From positions 1 to 64,000 of the forward strand of contig NZ_JAOTID010000009.1 of NCBI RefSeq assembly GCF_026163695.1: a stretch of 64,000 nt of DNA, given 5' to 3'. Position numbers and translations under genes: made by a program. Positions 44,677-56,153 of the stretch are shown here, in pieces. The notes below the pieces were generated by a model. That model searched no databases, had not been told where the DNA came from, and saw only the letters and a list, made by a program, of their open reading frames with translations. This DNA is from Shumkonia mesophila. Its GTDB lineage: Bacteria > Pseudomonadota > Alphaproteobacteria > Rhodospirillales > Shumkoniaceae. The stretch's first letter is position 1; every line of letters begins with the position of its first letter.

Positions 44677-46072
44677 CGGGAACCTCCTCCTCGCGGGCCA
44701 GGTCGTCGAGCATGGCGCGCAGCAGGCCGACCACTTCGGCCGACGCCTTTTCGACCTTGTCAAATTCCACCAATGCGGCGACGCGGTCGCCGGCCAGGAA
44801 CAGTTCGGCGGCCTTTTTGCCGTGCTGGTGGACCTGCCGGTGCGGATCTTCCAGCTTGGTGAACGCCGGGTGCCGGGTATAGGCGGCGTCTTGCATGCCT
44901 TCGTACCATTTGCCGAGGCGGCACTCGTGATGGCTGGACAGCGAGGATGCCGCCTTGCGGCTGCGGCCGACCAGGATTTCCGCGAGGTTCTTCTTCCATA
45001 GGAAGTGGTCGGACTGGGCGCGGTACAGGATGGCGTGGCGCAGGTTGAGACGCTCCAGGTCGGCGAACTGGTCGTTGACCACCTTCTCCGAGGCGGCGAC
45101 GGCGTCGAGCGCCCCCTCGGCGTGGCGCCGACCCCGTTCGCTCATCGCGGCGATTTCGTGGACGGTCCGCGAGATTTCCTCCATGGCCGCCGTCTGCTCC
45201 GTGGCGGCCGAAGCTGTCTCGCCGATGCGCGCGCTTACCGCCTCGATAGCATCGGCCACAGCATCCATTTTGGTCCCGACATCGGCGATGGCGGCTTGTC
45301 CCTTCTCGACGGTGGCGCCGGTCGCCGTCATCGATTGGGTGATTTCCTCCATCACGGCGCGGATGGAGATGATCTGTTCGCGGATGTCGTCGGTGGCCTG
45401 GGCGGTCTGGTGGGCCAGGCTTTTCACTTCGCTGGCGACGATGGCGAACCCCTTGCCGGCCTGCCCGGCGCGCGCCGCCTCGATGGTGGCGTTCAGCGCC
45501 AGCAGGTTGGTCTGCTTGGCGATCGCCTGGATGACGCCCAGAATCTCCCCGATTTGCTGGGAGGTGCCGGCGAGGGTGCCCACCTTGTCGGCGGCCTGCG
45601 CGACCGACCGGGAAATGCTGTCCATCTCTGCGGTGGCGGCCTTGACCGAGGACAAACCGGCCCGAACCCCTTCATCGGTTTCGGCGGCCAGGCCGGCGCT
45701 CGAAGCACTCGCTTCGGAGATGTGGCTGATGGTGGCGACCATCTCGGCGGTGGCGGCGGAAATGTCTCGCGTCCGCTCGTCGATCTCGCGCATGTCGCCA
45801 GCGGCAAACGAGACGGCGGTCATGGCGTTGCTGGCCTGCATCGACGATTCGACGGTGCGGGCCAGTTGAAGCGCGCCTTGCCCGGCCAGCCTGCCGGCCA
45901 CCGTGTCGACCAGGACGGACAACGCGTCGCTGCCCGGCGGCCGACGCCCGTAGTCGCCCTCGGCGACGGCCTTGAGGCATTCCATCGCCGCGGTGCCGGA
46001 AGCGCCGGCCGTGCGCAGGTCGTCACTTTGGGTTGTATAATCGTTACCGGGGTCGCTTTTCTTGAAGAGCAT
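44666..46072 (-). CDS. Soluble methyl-accepting chemotaxis protein with C-terminal CZB domain
   Basis: A 468-residue chemoreceptor without membrane helices. Residues about 80-335 are the coiled-coil signalling part, with the hairpin tip at 175-225 ([35 protein letters not shown]). Residues 345-455 form a CZB zinc-binding domain with the ligand set H356, C384, H411 and H415. CZB domains sense zinc or reactive chlorine species in known cases. It must act in the cytoplasm on CheA/CheW encoded elsewhere; no che genes are nearby. The long upstream ORF extension lacks a ribosome site. Confidence 0.9.
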   Translation of the reverse strand: MLFKKSDPGNDYTTQSDDLRTAGASGTAAMECLKAVAEGDYGRRPPGSDALSVLVDTVAGRLAGQGALQLARTVESSMQASNAMTAVSFAAGDMREIDERTRDISAATAEMVATISHISEASASSAGLAAETDEGVRAGLSSVKAATAEMDSISRSVAQAADKVGTLAGTSQQIGEILGVIQAIAKQTNLLALNATIEAARAGQAGKGFAIVASEVKSLAHQTAQATDDIREQIISIRAVMEEITQSMTATGATVEKGQAAIADVGTKMDAVADAIEAVSARIGETASAATEQTAAMEEISRTVHEIAAMSERGRRHAEGALDAVAASEKVVNDQFADLERLNLRHAILYRAQSDHFLWKKNLAEILVGRSRKAASSLSSHHECRLGKWYEGMQDAAYTRHPAFTKLEDPHRQVHQHGKKAAELFLAGDRVAALVEFDKVEKASAEVVGLLRAMLDDLAREEEVPVSR

Positions 46073-46314
46073 GGGACGTTTCCTTTTTCCGGCCTTCGGA
46101 TCGCAAGTTCCGCGCCATCCTAGCGGGCAATCGCCGATTGGAATTATGACAGTTTCGCAACATGGTTGTTCCCCGGTGGGATGGGCGGCCGTCAATCGCG
46201 GGTGGTGGGCTGGCGCGACGACGTCCGTCGGCGGTCGACCGCTTCGGAAACGGCAAAAGCCGCCCAAAAGCACAGCTGTTGACCGGAAAAAGGGCAGAAC
46301 GGGGTGGCGGGCGG

Positions 46315-47208
46315 CTAGGTCGCCAAGCCGGCGGCGGGAGCCGTCTTCTTCAGATACTCGAAGCCCATGCGGGCGTAGGTGAGCGGATGGGCCTTCGCCG
46401 GGTCCTGCTCGGCCTCGACCACCAGCCAGCCGGCGTAGCCGGCCTTGGCGATGGGCGCCAGCACGGCGGCGTAATCGACGCAGCCGTCGCCGGGAACCGT
46501 GAAGGTTCCGGCCAGCACGGCATTGAGGAAGCTCCAGTCCTCGGCCCGCACGCGGGCCAGCACGTCGGCACGGATGTCCTTGCAGTGCACGTGGTTGACG
46601 CGGGCCGCGTAGTCGGTGGCGATGCGCACGGGATCGGCCCCGGCAAAGGTCAAATGCCCGGTGTCGAGCAGCAGCCCCACCTCATCGCCGGTGTGCTCCA
46701 TCAAGCGGGCCACGTCCTCGGCGCTTTGCACCACGGTGCCCATGTGGTGGTGAAAGGCCATGCGCAGGCCGCGCCCGGCCAGATACTTGGCCATCTCGGT
46801 CAGCCGCTTGCCGAAGGCCGGCCAGTCGGCGGCGGCCAGCATCGGACGGCGCGACAGCGGCGTCTTGCGCTCGCCATGGATGCAGCCCGAGACCTCGGCG
46901 AACACCATGACGCCGCAGCCCATGGCGGCCAGCAGGCTGAGGTGGTCCTCCACCTCCTTCTTTTCGTCGGCGACGCTGCGGGTCAGCAGGCGGCCGCTGT
47001 ACCAGCCGGAGACGAGGGCGAGGCCGTGGCGGGCTAGGATCGGCCTCAACGTGTCGGCTTGGCGCGGGAACTTGTTGCCGAGCTCGATGCCCGCGTAGCC
47101 GGCCTGGCGTGTTTCGCTCAGACATACCTCCAGCGGCGTCTCGCCGCCCAGCTCCGGCATGTCGTCGTTGGTCCAGGTCAGCGGATTGATGCCGATGCGC
47201 ACGCCCAT
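46315..47208 (-). CDS. iolE: Myo-inosose-2 dehydratase
   Basis: A 297-residue TIM-barrel enzyme of the xylose-isomerase-like superfamily that dehydrates 2-keto-myo-inositol (scyllo-inosose). The start [20 protein letters not shown] is diagnostic for IolE, with [37 protein letters not shown] and [10 protein letters not shown] forming the metal and substrate site. Its length equals that of known IolE. GGGAGGATGAGGG precedes the ATG at 47208, 4 bp after the iolD stop, so the two are cotranscribed. Confidence 0.94.
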   Translation of the reverse strand: MGVRIGINPLTWTNDDMPELGGETPLEVCLSETRQAGYAGIELGNKFPRQADTLRPILARHGLALVSGWYSGRLLTRSVADEKKEVEDHLSLLAAMGCGVMVFAEVSGCIHGERKTPLSRRPMLAAADWPAFGKRLTEMAKYLAGRGLRMAFHHHMGTVVQSAEDVARLMEHTGDEVGLLLDTGHLTFAGADPVRIATDYAARVNHVHCKDIRADVLARVRAEDWSFLNAVLAGTFTVPGDGCVDYAAVLAPIAKAGYAGWLVVEAEQDPAKAHPLTYARMGFEYLKKTAPAAGLAT

Positions 47209-47212
47209 TCCC

Positions 47213-49063
<1,851 letters not shown>

Positions 49064-49121
49064 CGCGAAGGCCTCCTTGGCGTCGTCGCGGGCCGCCCCA
49101 TTTTCCCTGTCGCCGACGCGC

Positions 49122-49145
49122 TGAAAATTTTTTTCCAATTTTTCG
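49122..49145. promoter_or_regulatory. Candidate IolR-like operator in the iolD-iolG gap
   Basis: In the 167-bp divergent gap, an AT-rich stretch contains GAAAATTTTTTTCC followed by AATTTTTC. Read on the minus strand, TTGGAAAAAAATTTTC resembles the TTGGAAATTTC-type sites at iolB. The likeness is weaker than between iolB and rpiR, so the call is tentative. Confidence 0.35.
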
Positions 49146-49230
49146 AAGAGTAGAATATTGTTTTTTATTCGAGGCAACAAGCCGCAAACATCCTTAGGGG
49201 ACCCGGCGCAACCGCCGGGGTGTGGAAGCG

Positions 49231-50217
49231 ATGATTACCCTGTCCCAGTTCGGTGCCGGCCGCATCGGCAAGATCCACGCCTCCAACGTGGCGCGCAGCG
49301 CGCGCGCCCGGCTGAAGTACGTCGTCGACGTCGATGAGGCGGCGGCCCAGGCCTTGGCCAAGGCCCATGGCGCGGTGGTGGCCGATGCCGAAACGGTGTT
49401 CGCCGACGCCGACGTCGACGCCGTCATCGTCGCGTCCTCGACCGACACCCACAAACCCCTGGTCGAGGCGGCGTGCACGGCCGGCAAGGCGGTGTTCTGC
49501 GAAAAGCCGGTGGACCTCGACTCGGCCCGGGTGAAGGAGGTGGTGCGGGCGGTCGAGAAGGCCGGCGTGCTGTTCTTCGTCGCTTTCAACCGGCGCTTCG
49601 ATCCCAACTTCTCGGCGCTGCACAAGGCGCTTCGCGCCGGGCGCATCGGCAAGGTGGAACAGGTCATCATCACCAGCCGCGATCCGGGTCCGCCGCCGGC
49701 CAGCTATATCAAGGTGTCGGGCGGGCTGTTCCGCGACATGATGATCCACGACCTCGACATGGCCCGCTGGCTGCTGGCCGAAGAACCGACCGAGGTTTTC
49801 GCCGTCGGCAGCTGCCTGGTCGATCCGGCCATCGGCAAGCTGGGCGATGTCGACACCGCGGCGGTGACGCTGACCACGGCGAGCGGCGCCATCTGCCAGA
49901 TCACCAACAGCCGCCGCGCCGTCTACGGCTACGACCAGCGCATCGAGGTCTTCGGCGCCGGCGGCATGCTGCGTGCCGGCAACCGCACCGACACCACCGT
50001 CGAGGTTTCCGACGGCACCGGCGTCATGACCGACAAGCCGATGTTTTTCTTCCTCGAACGCTATGCCGACGCCTACCGCATCGAACTCGATCATTTCCTC
50101 GATTGCCTGGAAAAAAAGGCGACGCCCATGGCCGGCGTCGAGGACGGGTTGCGTTCCCTGCTGCTGGCCGACGCGGCGGCGCAATCGCTGAAGACGGGCC
50201 GCCCGGTCAAACAGTGA
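49231..50217 (+). CDS. iolG: Inositol 2-dehydrogenase
   Basis: A 328-residue Gfo/Idh/MocA dehydrogenase that oxidises myo-inositol to scyllo-inosose with NAD. The Rossmann loop is SQFGAGRIGKIHA, FCEKPVDLD holds the family lysine, and MMIHDLDMARWLL carries the catalytic His/Asp pair typical of inositol dehydrogenases. I start at the ATG 49231; a GTG three codons earlier is possible. It is divergent from iolDE and followed by uxaC after 122 bp. Confidence 0.92.
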   Translation: MITLSQFGAGRIGKIHASNVARSARARLKYVVDVDEAAAQALAKAHGAVVADAETVFADADVDAVIVASSTDTHKPLVEAACTAGKAVFCEKPVDLDSARVKEVVRAVEKAGVLFFVAFNRRFDPNFSALHKALRAGRIGKVEQVIITSRDPGPPPASYIKVSGGLFRDMMIHDLDMARWLLAEEPTEVFAVGSCLVDPAIGKLGDVDTAAVTLTTASGAICQITNSRRAVYGYDQRIEVFGAGGMLRAGNRTDTTVEVSDGTGVMTDKPMFFFLERYADAYRIELDHFLDCLEKKATPMAGVEDGLRSLLLADAAAQSLKTGRPVKQ

Positions 50218-50273
50218 TCGGGCACGGCTTGCCTCGGCCCGCTGGCTTGGTGTAAACCGCCAGAAGATTGGTT

Positions 50274-50289
50274 GGGCCACTGGCTGGCC
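50274..50289. promoter_or_regulatory. Candidate operator upstream of uxaC
   Basis: AAGATTGGTTGGGCCA lies 50 bp before the uxaC start and matches 13 of 16 bases of AAGATTGGTTAAGGCA at 53115-53130, upstream of the second TRAP operon. ATTGGT is also present in an inverted-repeat context at 52614-52636 before the FadR-type gene. This suggests one regulator for all three. Confidence 0.45.
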
Positions 50290-50339
50290 CGCACACGCTA
50301 CGCCGCGGCCGGCGGCGCCAGGGGAGGAGGAGACAAACC

Positions 50340-51758
50340 ATGGCCAAACCCCTCGTTCTTCACGAAGACCGCCTGTTCCCGGCGGACAAGACGGCCCGCG
50401 CCGTGGCCCGGCGGCTGTACGCCGAGGTCAAGAACCTGCCGATCATCAGCCCGCACGGGCACACCAACCCCCAGTGGTTCGCCGACGACACGCCGTTTCC
50501 CGATCCGGCGACGCTGTTCATCGTGCCCGACCACTACATCTTCCGCATGCTCTACAGCGTCGGCATCCCGCTGGAATCGCTGGGCATCGCGCCCAAGAGC
50601 GGCAAGAAGAAGGTGGAAAAGGACTCCCGCAAGATCTGGCGGCTGTTCGCCGAGAACTACTATCTTTTCCGCGGCACGCCGACCCGCATGTGGACCGATC
50701 ACGTGTTCAAGGAGGTGTTCGGCATCGAAAAGGCGCTGGCGCCGGACACCGCCGACAAGATTTTCGACACCATCCAGGCCAGCCTGAAGAAACCCGAATT
50801 CAAGCCGCGGGCCCTCTACGAGCGGTTCAACATCGAAGCGATGTCGACCACCGACTCGCCGCTCGACGACCTCAAGCACCACAAGAAGATCAAGCAGAGC
50901 AAATGGAAGGGCCGGGTCGTCCCCGCCTTCCGGCCCGACCCGGTGGTCGATCCCGAATTCGACGGCTTCGCCGCCAACCTGGCCCGCCTGGGCGCCGTCA
51001 GCGGCGAGAACATCGCCACCTGGAACGGCTATCTCAAGGCTCTGGCTTCGCGCCGCGCCTACTTCAAGACCGTGGGCTGCACGTCGACCGACCACGGCCA
51101 TCCGACGGCACAGACCGCCGACCTTGGCAAGAAGGACTGCGAAGCGCTGTACGCCAAGGTCCTCAAGGGCAAGCTCACGGCCAAGGAAGCCGAGCTGTTC
51201 CGTGCCCAGATGCTGACCGAGATGGCCCGCATGAGCCTCGACGACGGCCTGGTGATGCAGATCCATCCCGGCTCGTCGCGCAACCACAACCCCTACCTGT
51301 TGAAGACCTTCGGGCGGGACATGGGGGCGGACATCCCGACCGCGACCGAGTACACGCGGGCCCTGAAGCCGCTGCTCGATCGCTTCGGCAACGAAGCCAA
51401 GCTGACCATCATCCTGTTCATGCTGGACGAATCGGCCCAAAGCCGCGAGATGGCGCCGCTGGCCGGCACCTATCCTTGCCTGCGCCTGGGGCCGCCGTGG
51501 TGGTTCTTCGACAGCCCGGAGGGCATGATGCGCTTCCGGCGCAACGTCACCGAAACTGCCGGCTTCTACAACACCGTCGGCTTCAACGACGATACCCGGG
51601 CGTTCCTCGGCATCCCGTCGCGGCACGACGTGGCGCGCCGCGTCGATTGCGCCTATCTGGCCGAATTGGTGGCGGATCATCGCCTGCACGAGGACGAGGC
51701 CCGCGAGGTGGCGGTCGACCTCGCCTACAATCTGCCGAAGAAGGCCTACAAGCTCTAG
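50340..51758 (+). CDS. uxaC: Glucuronate isomerase (uronate isomerase)
   Basis: A 472-residue amidohydrolase-superfamily isomerase converting D-glucuronate and D-galacturonate to the keto acids fructuronate and tagaturonate. The metal motif is SPHGHTNPQWF near residue 38; STTDSPLDDL, TSTDHGHP and MQIHPGSSRNHN follow the family pattern, and length equals that of known UxaC. GGGAGGAGG precedes the ATG at 50340. Next comes a convergent FadR-type regulator and then a TRAP transporter, a typical uronate cluster, though the later enzymes (uxuAB) are absent here. Confidence 0.94.
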   Translation: MAKPLVLHEDRLFPADKTARAVARRLYAEVKNLPIISPHGHTNPQWFADDTPFPDPATLFIVPDHYIFRMLYSVGIPLESLGIAPKSGKKKVEKDSRKIWRLFAENYYLFRGTPTRMWTDHVFKEVFGIEKALAPDTADKIFDTIQASLKKPEFKPRALYERFNIEAMSTTDSPLDDLKHHKKIKQSKWKGRVVPAFRPDPVVDPEFDGFAANLARLGAVSGENIATWNGYLKALASRRAYFKTVGCTSTDHGHPTAQTADLGKKDCEALYAKVLKGKLTAKEAELFRAQMLTEMARMSLDDGLVMQIHPGSSRNHNPYLLKTFGRDMGADIPTATEYTRALKPLLDRFGNEAKLTIILFMLDESAQSREMAPLAGTYPCLRLGPPWWFFDSPEGMMRFRRNVTETAGFYNTVGFNDDTRAFLGIPSRHDVARRVDCAYLAELVADHRLHEDEAREVAVDLAYNLPKKAYKL

Positions 51759-51770
51759 GCCTTGCCGACC

Positions 51771-51794
51771 CGGGCGGGCATCGCAGCCCGCCCG
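51771..51794. terminator. Hairpin between convergent uxaC and FadR-type gene
   Basis: CGGGCGGGC (51771-51779) pairs perfectly with GCCCGCCCG (51786-51794) around a 6-base loop, in the 47-bp gap between two convergent genes. It has no T-run; a shared bidirectional end signal is likely. Confidence 0.55.
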
Positions 51795-51805
51795 CGGCCG
51801 GCCAG

Positions 51806-52540
51806 TCAGGCCGGCTTGCGGTCGCCGGCGATGGCCAACTCGTCGGCCTGCGACAACACCCCTTCGACATGCATCAGATGGTCGTCCATGGCCCGGCGGG
51901 CGCCGGCCGAGTCGCGCTGGTCGAGCGCCGCCAGGATGGCGCGGTGGTCGTCCAGGGTCATGCGGTGGTATTCCGGCAGCCGGCTGTGCTCGGAAAAGAT
52001 CTCGAACATCGGGTCGAGCATCGCCTTCCACATGGTGTCGACGATGGACACCAGCACCGTGTTGTTGGTGGCGGCGGCGATCCGACCATGGAAGATGCGG
52101 TCCCAGTTGCGGCTGATGCGGTAGGGGATCGGGTCCCGCTCCATGCGGATCAGGGCCTCGCGGATGTTGGCCAGTTGCTCGTCGGTGGCCGTCCGAGCGG
52201 CGATGAAGGCGATTTCGCCCTCGACCACCCGGCGCGCCGACAGCAGTTCGAACGGCCCCGGTCCGATGTCATCCTGGCGGAGCGGCGCGAATCGGACCGG
52301 CCGTTCGCGGTTCGACTGCACGAAGGTCCCGGCGCCGATGCGCACCTCGATCAGCCCGGACAACTCCAGCGCGACCATGGCCTCGCGCACGACGTTGCGG
52401 CTGACGCCGAATTCCTTGGCGAGGTCGCGTTCGGGGGGCAGCCGCTCGCCCGGCTTGAACTGGCCTTCCTGAATCAGGCCGGCGACCTGATTGGCGATTT
52501 GCTGGTACATGCGTTGCGGTTCGATGGCCTGGAACGCCAT
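51806..52540 (-). CDS. FadR-subfamily GntR regulator, likely uronate regulator
   Basis: A 244-residue regulator: winged-helix domain about residues 8-75 (LPPERDLAKEFGVSRNVVREAMVALE) and an FCD ligand domain about 90-225, with RNWDRIFHGRIAAATNN as the metal-site helix. The start at 52540 has GGGGAGC before it; the longer frame upstream is not supported. Located between uxaC and a TRAP transporter, it corresponds to UxuR/ExuR-type regulators of hexuronate use. The shared upstream motifs at 50274 and 53115 are candidate targets. Confidence 0.9.
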   Translation of the reverse strand: MAFQAIEPQRMYQQIANQVAGLIQEGQFKPGERLPPERDLAKEFGVSRNVVREAMVALELSGLIEVRIGAGTFVQSNRERPVRFAPLRQDDIGPGPFELLSARRVVEGEIAFIAARTATDEQLANIREALIRMERDPIPYRISRNWDRIFHGRIAAATNNTVLVSIVDTMWKAMLDPMFEIFSEHSRLPEYHRMTLDDHRAILAALDQRDSAGARRAMDDHLMHVEGVLSQADELAIAGDRKPA

Positions 52541-53190
52541 GGATGCTCCCCTAGACTGCGCGGCTTTTGCCCGTTTATACCCGTTCATATTTCCGTTGCG
52601 GGGATTTTTATCGATTGGTAGAGTGGTAGGGCCAATATATCTCGTTCCGGTGGGGATGGCACGGCCTTTTCCCCTTTCTGCGGAAGCTGGAGCGCACAAT
52701 GCGAAAAAGAGATGGGGTGGCCAGGGAGCGGCCGGCGGGGCGTCGGACGCGCGCCCTGTGGTTTCGCGCGGATTCCTGCACCATCGACGATTTTGCGGGA
52801 ATGGCCGGCGGCAAGGGAAACGCTTGACGCGGGGACGGGTTTTCGCCAAGGTTAAAAATACAGAACAAAGTTCCTGATATGGAACTGTGGCTTTAGGGCT
52901 GACCGGCAAAAAAATGGCGGCCCATCGAGGGAGCGGCGGCGGATTTTCCGGCGCCTAATGAAGACAGGGAAAGCGTGCCGCCATCCGGGCGGCGGGGAAG
53001 GACAATAAGGAACATTGCGCTGGAATGAGGCACACGCCCCGTCGAGGGAGGTTCTTGGCCCGCCCGACGCAATCCCGAATTCCATCGCCTTGTAGACCAC
53101 GCATATTAAGAAGAAGATTGGTTAAGGCATAACGCCTGGGAGCGGAGAGGCTGCTCCATTACTTTCGACTTGGCAAATGGGAGGTCATCT
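52541..53190. promoter_or_regulatory. 650-bp divergent regulatory region
   Basis: No credible gene is present. It contains ATTGG-N13-CCAAT (52614-52636) near the regulator, a perfect palindrome AGTTCC-TGATAT-GGAACT (52869-52886) and the site AAGATTGGTTAAGGCA (53115-53130) before the TRAP operon. The length is unusual for this compact genome, so it may also encode a small RNA or hold upstream activator sites; nothing in it proves that. Confidence 0.5.
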
Positions 53191-54180
53191 ATGGAGATGA
53201 GAAAACTTTTCGTTCCGGCGATCGCCGCGGCCATGATGGTCGGTTCGGCGTCGACGGCTTCTGCGGAGACGATCCTGAAGGCCAGCGACGTTCATCCGTT
53301 CGGGTATCCGACGGTTGAGGCGGTTGTCAGCCTGGGCAAGAAGCTCGAAGCCGCGACCAAGGGCAAGTACAAGGTCCAGATGTTCCCGGCGATGCAGCTC
53401 GGCGGCGAGAAGGAAGCCCTCGAGCAGGTGCAGCTCGGCGCCCTGGCGATGACCCGCGTTTCGGTCGGCCCCGTCGGTCCGATCGTTGACGAAGTCAACG
53501 TCTTCAACCTGCCCTTCGTGTTCCGCGACGAAGCGCACATGCGCAAGGTCATCGACGGCGAGATCGGCACCGAGCTTCTGGACAAGATCACCGCCGATCC
53601 GAAGGCCAACCTGATCGGCCTGTGCTGGATGGACGCCGGCACCCGCTCGGTGTTCAACAAAGTCCGCCCGATCAACAAGCCCGAAGACTTGAAGGGCCTG
53701 AAGATCCGCATGATGGGCAATCCGCTCTATGTGGACACCATGAACTCGCTGGGTGGCACCGGCGTCGCCATGGGCATGCCCGAAGTCTACAACGGCATCG
53801 CCACCGGCGTCGTCGAAGGCGCCGAGAACAACGAACCGTCCTATGTCTCGTTCAACCTGATCAGCGTCGCCAAGTACTACTCCTTCACTCAGCACCTGAT
53901 GATCCCCGAGATCCTCGTCTTCTCGAAGAAGGTGTGGAACACGCTCACGCCCGACGAGCAGAAGCTGATGAAGAAGCTCGGCCGCGAAGCCCAGATGGAA
54001 GAGCGCGTCCTCTGGGACAAGAAGGTCAAAGAGGCGATGGAAAAGATGAAATCGACGCCCGGCGTCGAGGTCAACTACATCAAAGACAAGGCTCCGTTCC
54101 AGGCGGCTGTGAAGCCCGTGTGGGACAAGTACGGCGCCAAGTATGCGAAGATGATCGAGCGCATCAACGCGGTTAAGTAA
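53191..54180 (+). CDS. dctP: TRAP transporter binding protein, likely uronate-specific
   Basis: A 329-residue DctP-family protein with a signal peptide ending at about ASTASAE (residue 25). SDVHPFGYPTVEAVVSLGKKLE opens the mature fold; the ligand-binding Arg lies in LKGLKIRMMGNPLYVDTMNSLGG-type segment around residue 170, followed by PEVYNGIATGVVEGAENN, a pattern common in uronate and sugar-acid binders. GGGAGG precedes the ATG at 53191. With UxaC and the FadR-type gene next to it, import of glucuronate or galacturonate is likely. Confidence 0.92.
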   Translation: MEMRKLFVPAIAAAMMVGSASTASAETILKASDVHPFGYPTVEAVVSLGKKLEAATKGKYKVQMFPAMQLGGEKEALEQVQLGALAMTRVSVGPVGPIVDEVNVFNLPFVFRDEAHMRKVIDGEIGTELLDKITADPKANLIGLCWMDAGTRSVFNKVRPINKPEDLKGLKIRMMGNPLYVDTMNSLGGTGVAMGMPEVYNGIATGVVEGAENNEPSYVSFNLISVAKYYSFTQHLMIPEILVFSKKVWNTLTPDEQKLMKKLGREAQMEERVLWDKKVKEAMEKMKSTPGVEVNYIKDKAPFQAAVKPVWDKYGAKYAKMIERINAVK

Positions 54181-54261
54181 CGGACTGAACCTTCAATGGC
54201 CGGCACGGGGCCCGATGGGGCCTCGTGCCGGCAGTCTGCGAAAGCGACGAAGAGATCTCTG

Positions 54262-54777
54262 ATGAAGCAAGCCTATATCGCCGCCATGGACAGGCTTTAC
54301 TCGGTGTGCATGTGGATCGCCGGCCTGTCCCTGGTCGTCCTGACGACGATCATTCCGATCAACGTGTTCATGCGCTACGTCATGAACAGGGGGCTGAGCT
54401 GGCCGGAGCCGCTCGCCATCATGGTCATGATCGTGTTCACGTTCTTCGCCGGCGCCGTCTGTTATCGGGCAGGCGTCCATATTTCCGTGATGCTGCTTGT
54501 CAACGTGGCATCGGACGTCCAGCGGAAGGCCATTGCATGGGTGACCGAGGTCCTCATGGTCTGCTTCAATCTGTTCATCCTCTATTACGGTATCCTGCTT
54601 TGTGAAGCGACGTGGGGCAACTTCATCGCGGAATTCCCGTCCATCCGGGTCGGGCTCACCTACGTGCCGTTGCCCGTCGGCGGCCTGATCACGTTCCTGT
54701 TCATCGTCGAACGCATGTGGACAGGTAAATTCTTTCCTTCCGCCTCGCCCACCCACACGCCGGCAAGCGGCGATTGA
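54262..54777 (+). CDS. dctQ: TRAP transporter small membrane subunit (DctQ family)
   Basis: A 171-residue protein with four predicted helices (about 17-37, 49-68, 89-110 and 129-150). The post-helix-1 motif NVFMRYVMNRGLSWPEPLA is the family signature. The ATG at 54262 is chosen because the frame upstream to 54196 starts without a ribosome site. It sits between dctP (81 bp) and dctM (13 bp). Confidence 0.9.
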   Translation: MKQAYIAAMDRLYSVCMWIAGLSLVVLTTIIPINVFMRYVMNRGLSWPEPLAIMVMIVFTFFAGAVCYRAGVHISVMLLVNVASDVQRKAIAWVTEVLMVCFNLFILYYGILLCEATWGNFIAEFPSIRVGLTYVPLPVGGLITFLFIVERMWTGKFFPSASPTHTPASGD

Positions 54778-54790
54778 ATCGGACCCGGTC

Positions 54791-56074
54791 ATGGAGCCTC
54801 TCGTTCTTCTCGGTACTTTTGCAATCCTCGTCACCATCGGCGTTCCGATCGCCTATGCCCTCGGCATGGCGGCCGTCGCCGGCGCGGTCTACATCGACCT
54901 GCCCCTCGAGGCGGTGGTGTTGAAGATTTCGGATGGCGTCGACGAATTCTCGCTGCTCGCCATTCCCTTCTTCGTGCTGGCCGGCGCCATCATGGCGGAA
55001 GGCGGGCTCGCCATGCGGCTGGTCAACCTGGCCCGCATTTTCGTCGGGTTCATCCGCGGCGGCCTGTCGCTGGTCAACGTTCTGGCCTCCACTTTCTTCG
55101 GCTGCCTGTCCGGCTCGGCCATCGCCGACACCGCTTCGATCGGCTCGGTGATGATCCCGGAAATGGAAAAGGCCGGCTATCCCCGCGTTTTCGCCACCTG
55201 CGTGACGGTCACGGGCTCGGTACAGGCAATCCTCATTCCGCCCTCGCACAACGCCGTCATCTACTCATTCGCCACCGGCGGCACGGTGTCGATCGCGGCC
55301 TTGTTCCTAGGCGGCATCGGCCCCGGCCTGCTGCTTGGCACCTTGCTGATGTCGCTCTGCCTGTTCTTCGCGCACCGCCGGGGCTACCCGAAGGGCGAAC
55401 TGGTTCCGATCCGCCAGGCGCTGCGCATCGTCGGCGATGGCCTGTGGGCGCTGTTCACCGTCGTCATCATCCTGGGCGGCATCCTGTCCGGCATCTTCAC
55501 CGCCACGGAATCGGCTTCCGTAGCCTGCGTTTACGCCTTTTGCGTCACCATGTTCGTCTATCGCGACTACAAGTGGAGCGACATGCCGCAACTGGTGCAC
55601 CGGGTCGTCAAGACGGTCGGCATGGTGATGATCCTCATCGGGTTCGCCGCCGGTTTCGGCTACCTGATGGCGATGATGCAGATTCCCCGCGCCATCACCC
55701 AGGCCTTCCTGACGGTGTCCGAGAACAAGTACGTCATCCTCATGCTCATCAACGTCATGTTCCTGGTCCTGGGAACCCTGATGGACATGGCGCCCCTGAT
55801 CCTCATCTGCACGCCGATCCTGCTGCCGGTGATTGCCACTTTCGGCATCGACCCGGTGCATTTCGGCATCCTGATGATGGTCAACCTCGGCATCGGCCTG
55901 ATCACCCCGCCGGTCGGCTCGACGCTGTTCGTGGGGTGTGCGGTCAGCGGCCTGACCATGGAGAAGGTGGTCAAGGAGCTCTGGCCCTTCTATCTCATCA
56001 TGCTGACCGCGTTGGCGCTGGTTACCTACGTGCCGTCGATCACGCTGTGGATTCCGAAGACCTTCCTCGGATAG
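54791..56074 (+). CDS. dctM: TRAP transporter large permease subunit (DctM family)
   Basis: A 427-residue membrane protein of about 12 helices, with FFGCLSGSAIADTASIGSVM, GSVQAILIPPSHNAVIYS and in the second half NLGIGLITPPVGSTLFVG, the paired half-helix motifs of DctM. It completes the second dctPQM operon, which ends at a strong terminator 22 bp downstream. Ion-driven uptake is known for the family. Confidence 0.93.
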   Translation: MEPLVLLGTFAILVTIGVPIAYALGMAAVAGAVYIDLPLEAVVLKISDGVDEFSLLAIPFFVLAGAIMAEGGLAMRLVNLARIFVGFIRGGLSLVNVLASTFFGCLSGSAIADTASIGSVMIPEMEKAGYPRVFATCVTVTGSVQAILIPPSHNAVIYSFATGGTVSIAALFLGGIGPGLLLGTLLMSLCLFFAHRRGYPKGELVPIRQALRIVGDGLWALFTVVIILGGILSGIFTATESASVACVYAFCVTMFVYRDYKWSDMPQLVHRVVKTVGMVMILIGFAAGFGYLMAMMQIPRAITQAFLTVSENKYVILMLINVMFLVLGTLMDMAPLILICTPILLPVIATFGIDPVHFGILMMVNLGIGLITPPVGSTLFVGCAVSGLTMEKVVKELWPFYLIMLTALALVTYVPSITLWIPKTFLG

Positions 56075-56096
56075 ACGCGACAGCCAGATCAAACGA

Positions 56097-56127
56097 AAGG
56101 GGCTCCCGGGCGACCGGGAGCCCCTTT
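56097..56127. terminator. Bidirectional rho-independent terminator
   Basis: AAGGGGCTCCCGG pairs with CCGGGAGCCCCTT around GCGA and is followed by T-rich sequence on both strands (TTTTCC on plus, TTTCGTTTG on minus). It lies between dctM and the convergent iolC gene and can end both transcripts. Confidence 0.9.
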
Positions 56128-56153
56128 TCCATGGGTCGGTGCCGACCGAGAGG

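Noticed and set aside
52852-53100. 82-aa minus-strand frame in the long gap
   Set aside because: Starts with GTG, has no ribosome site and no recognisable sequence; treated as non-coding.
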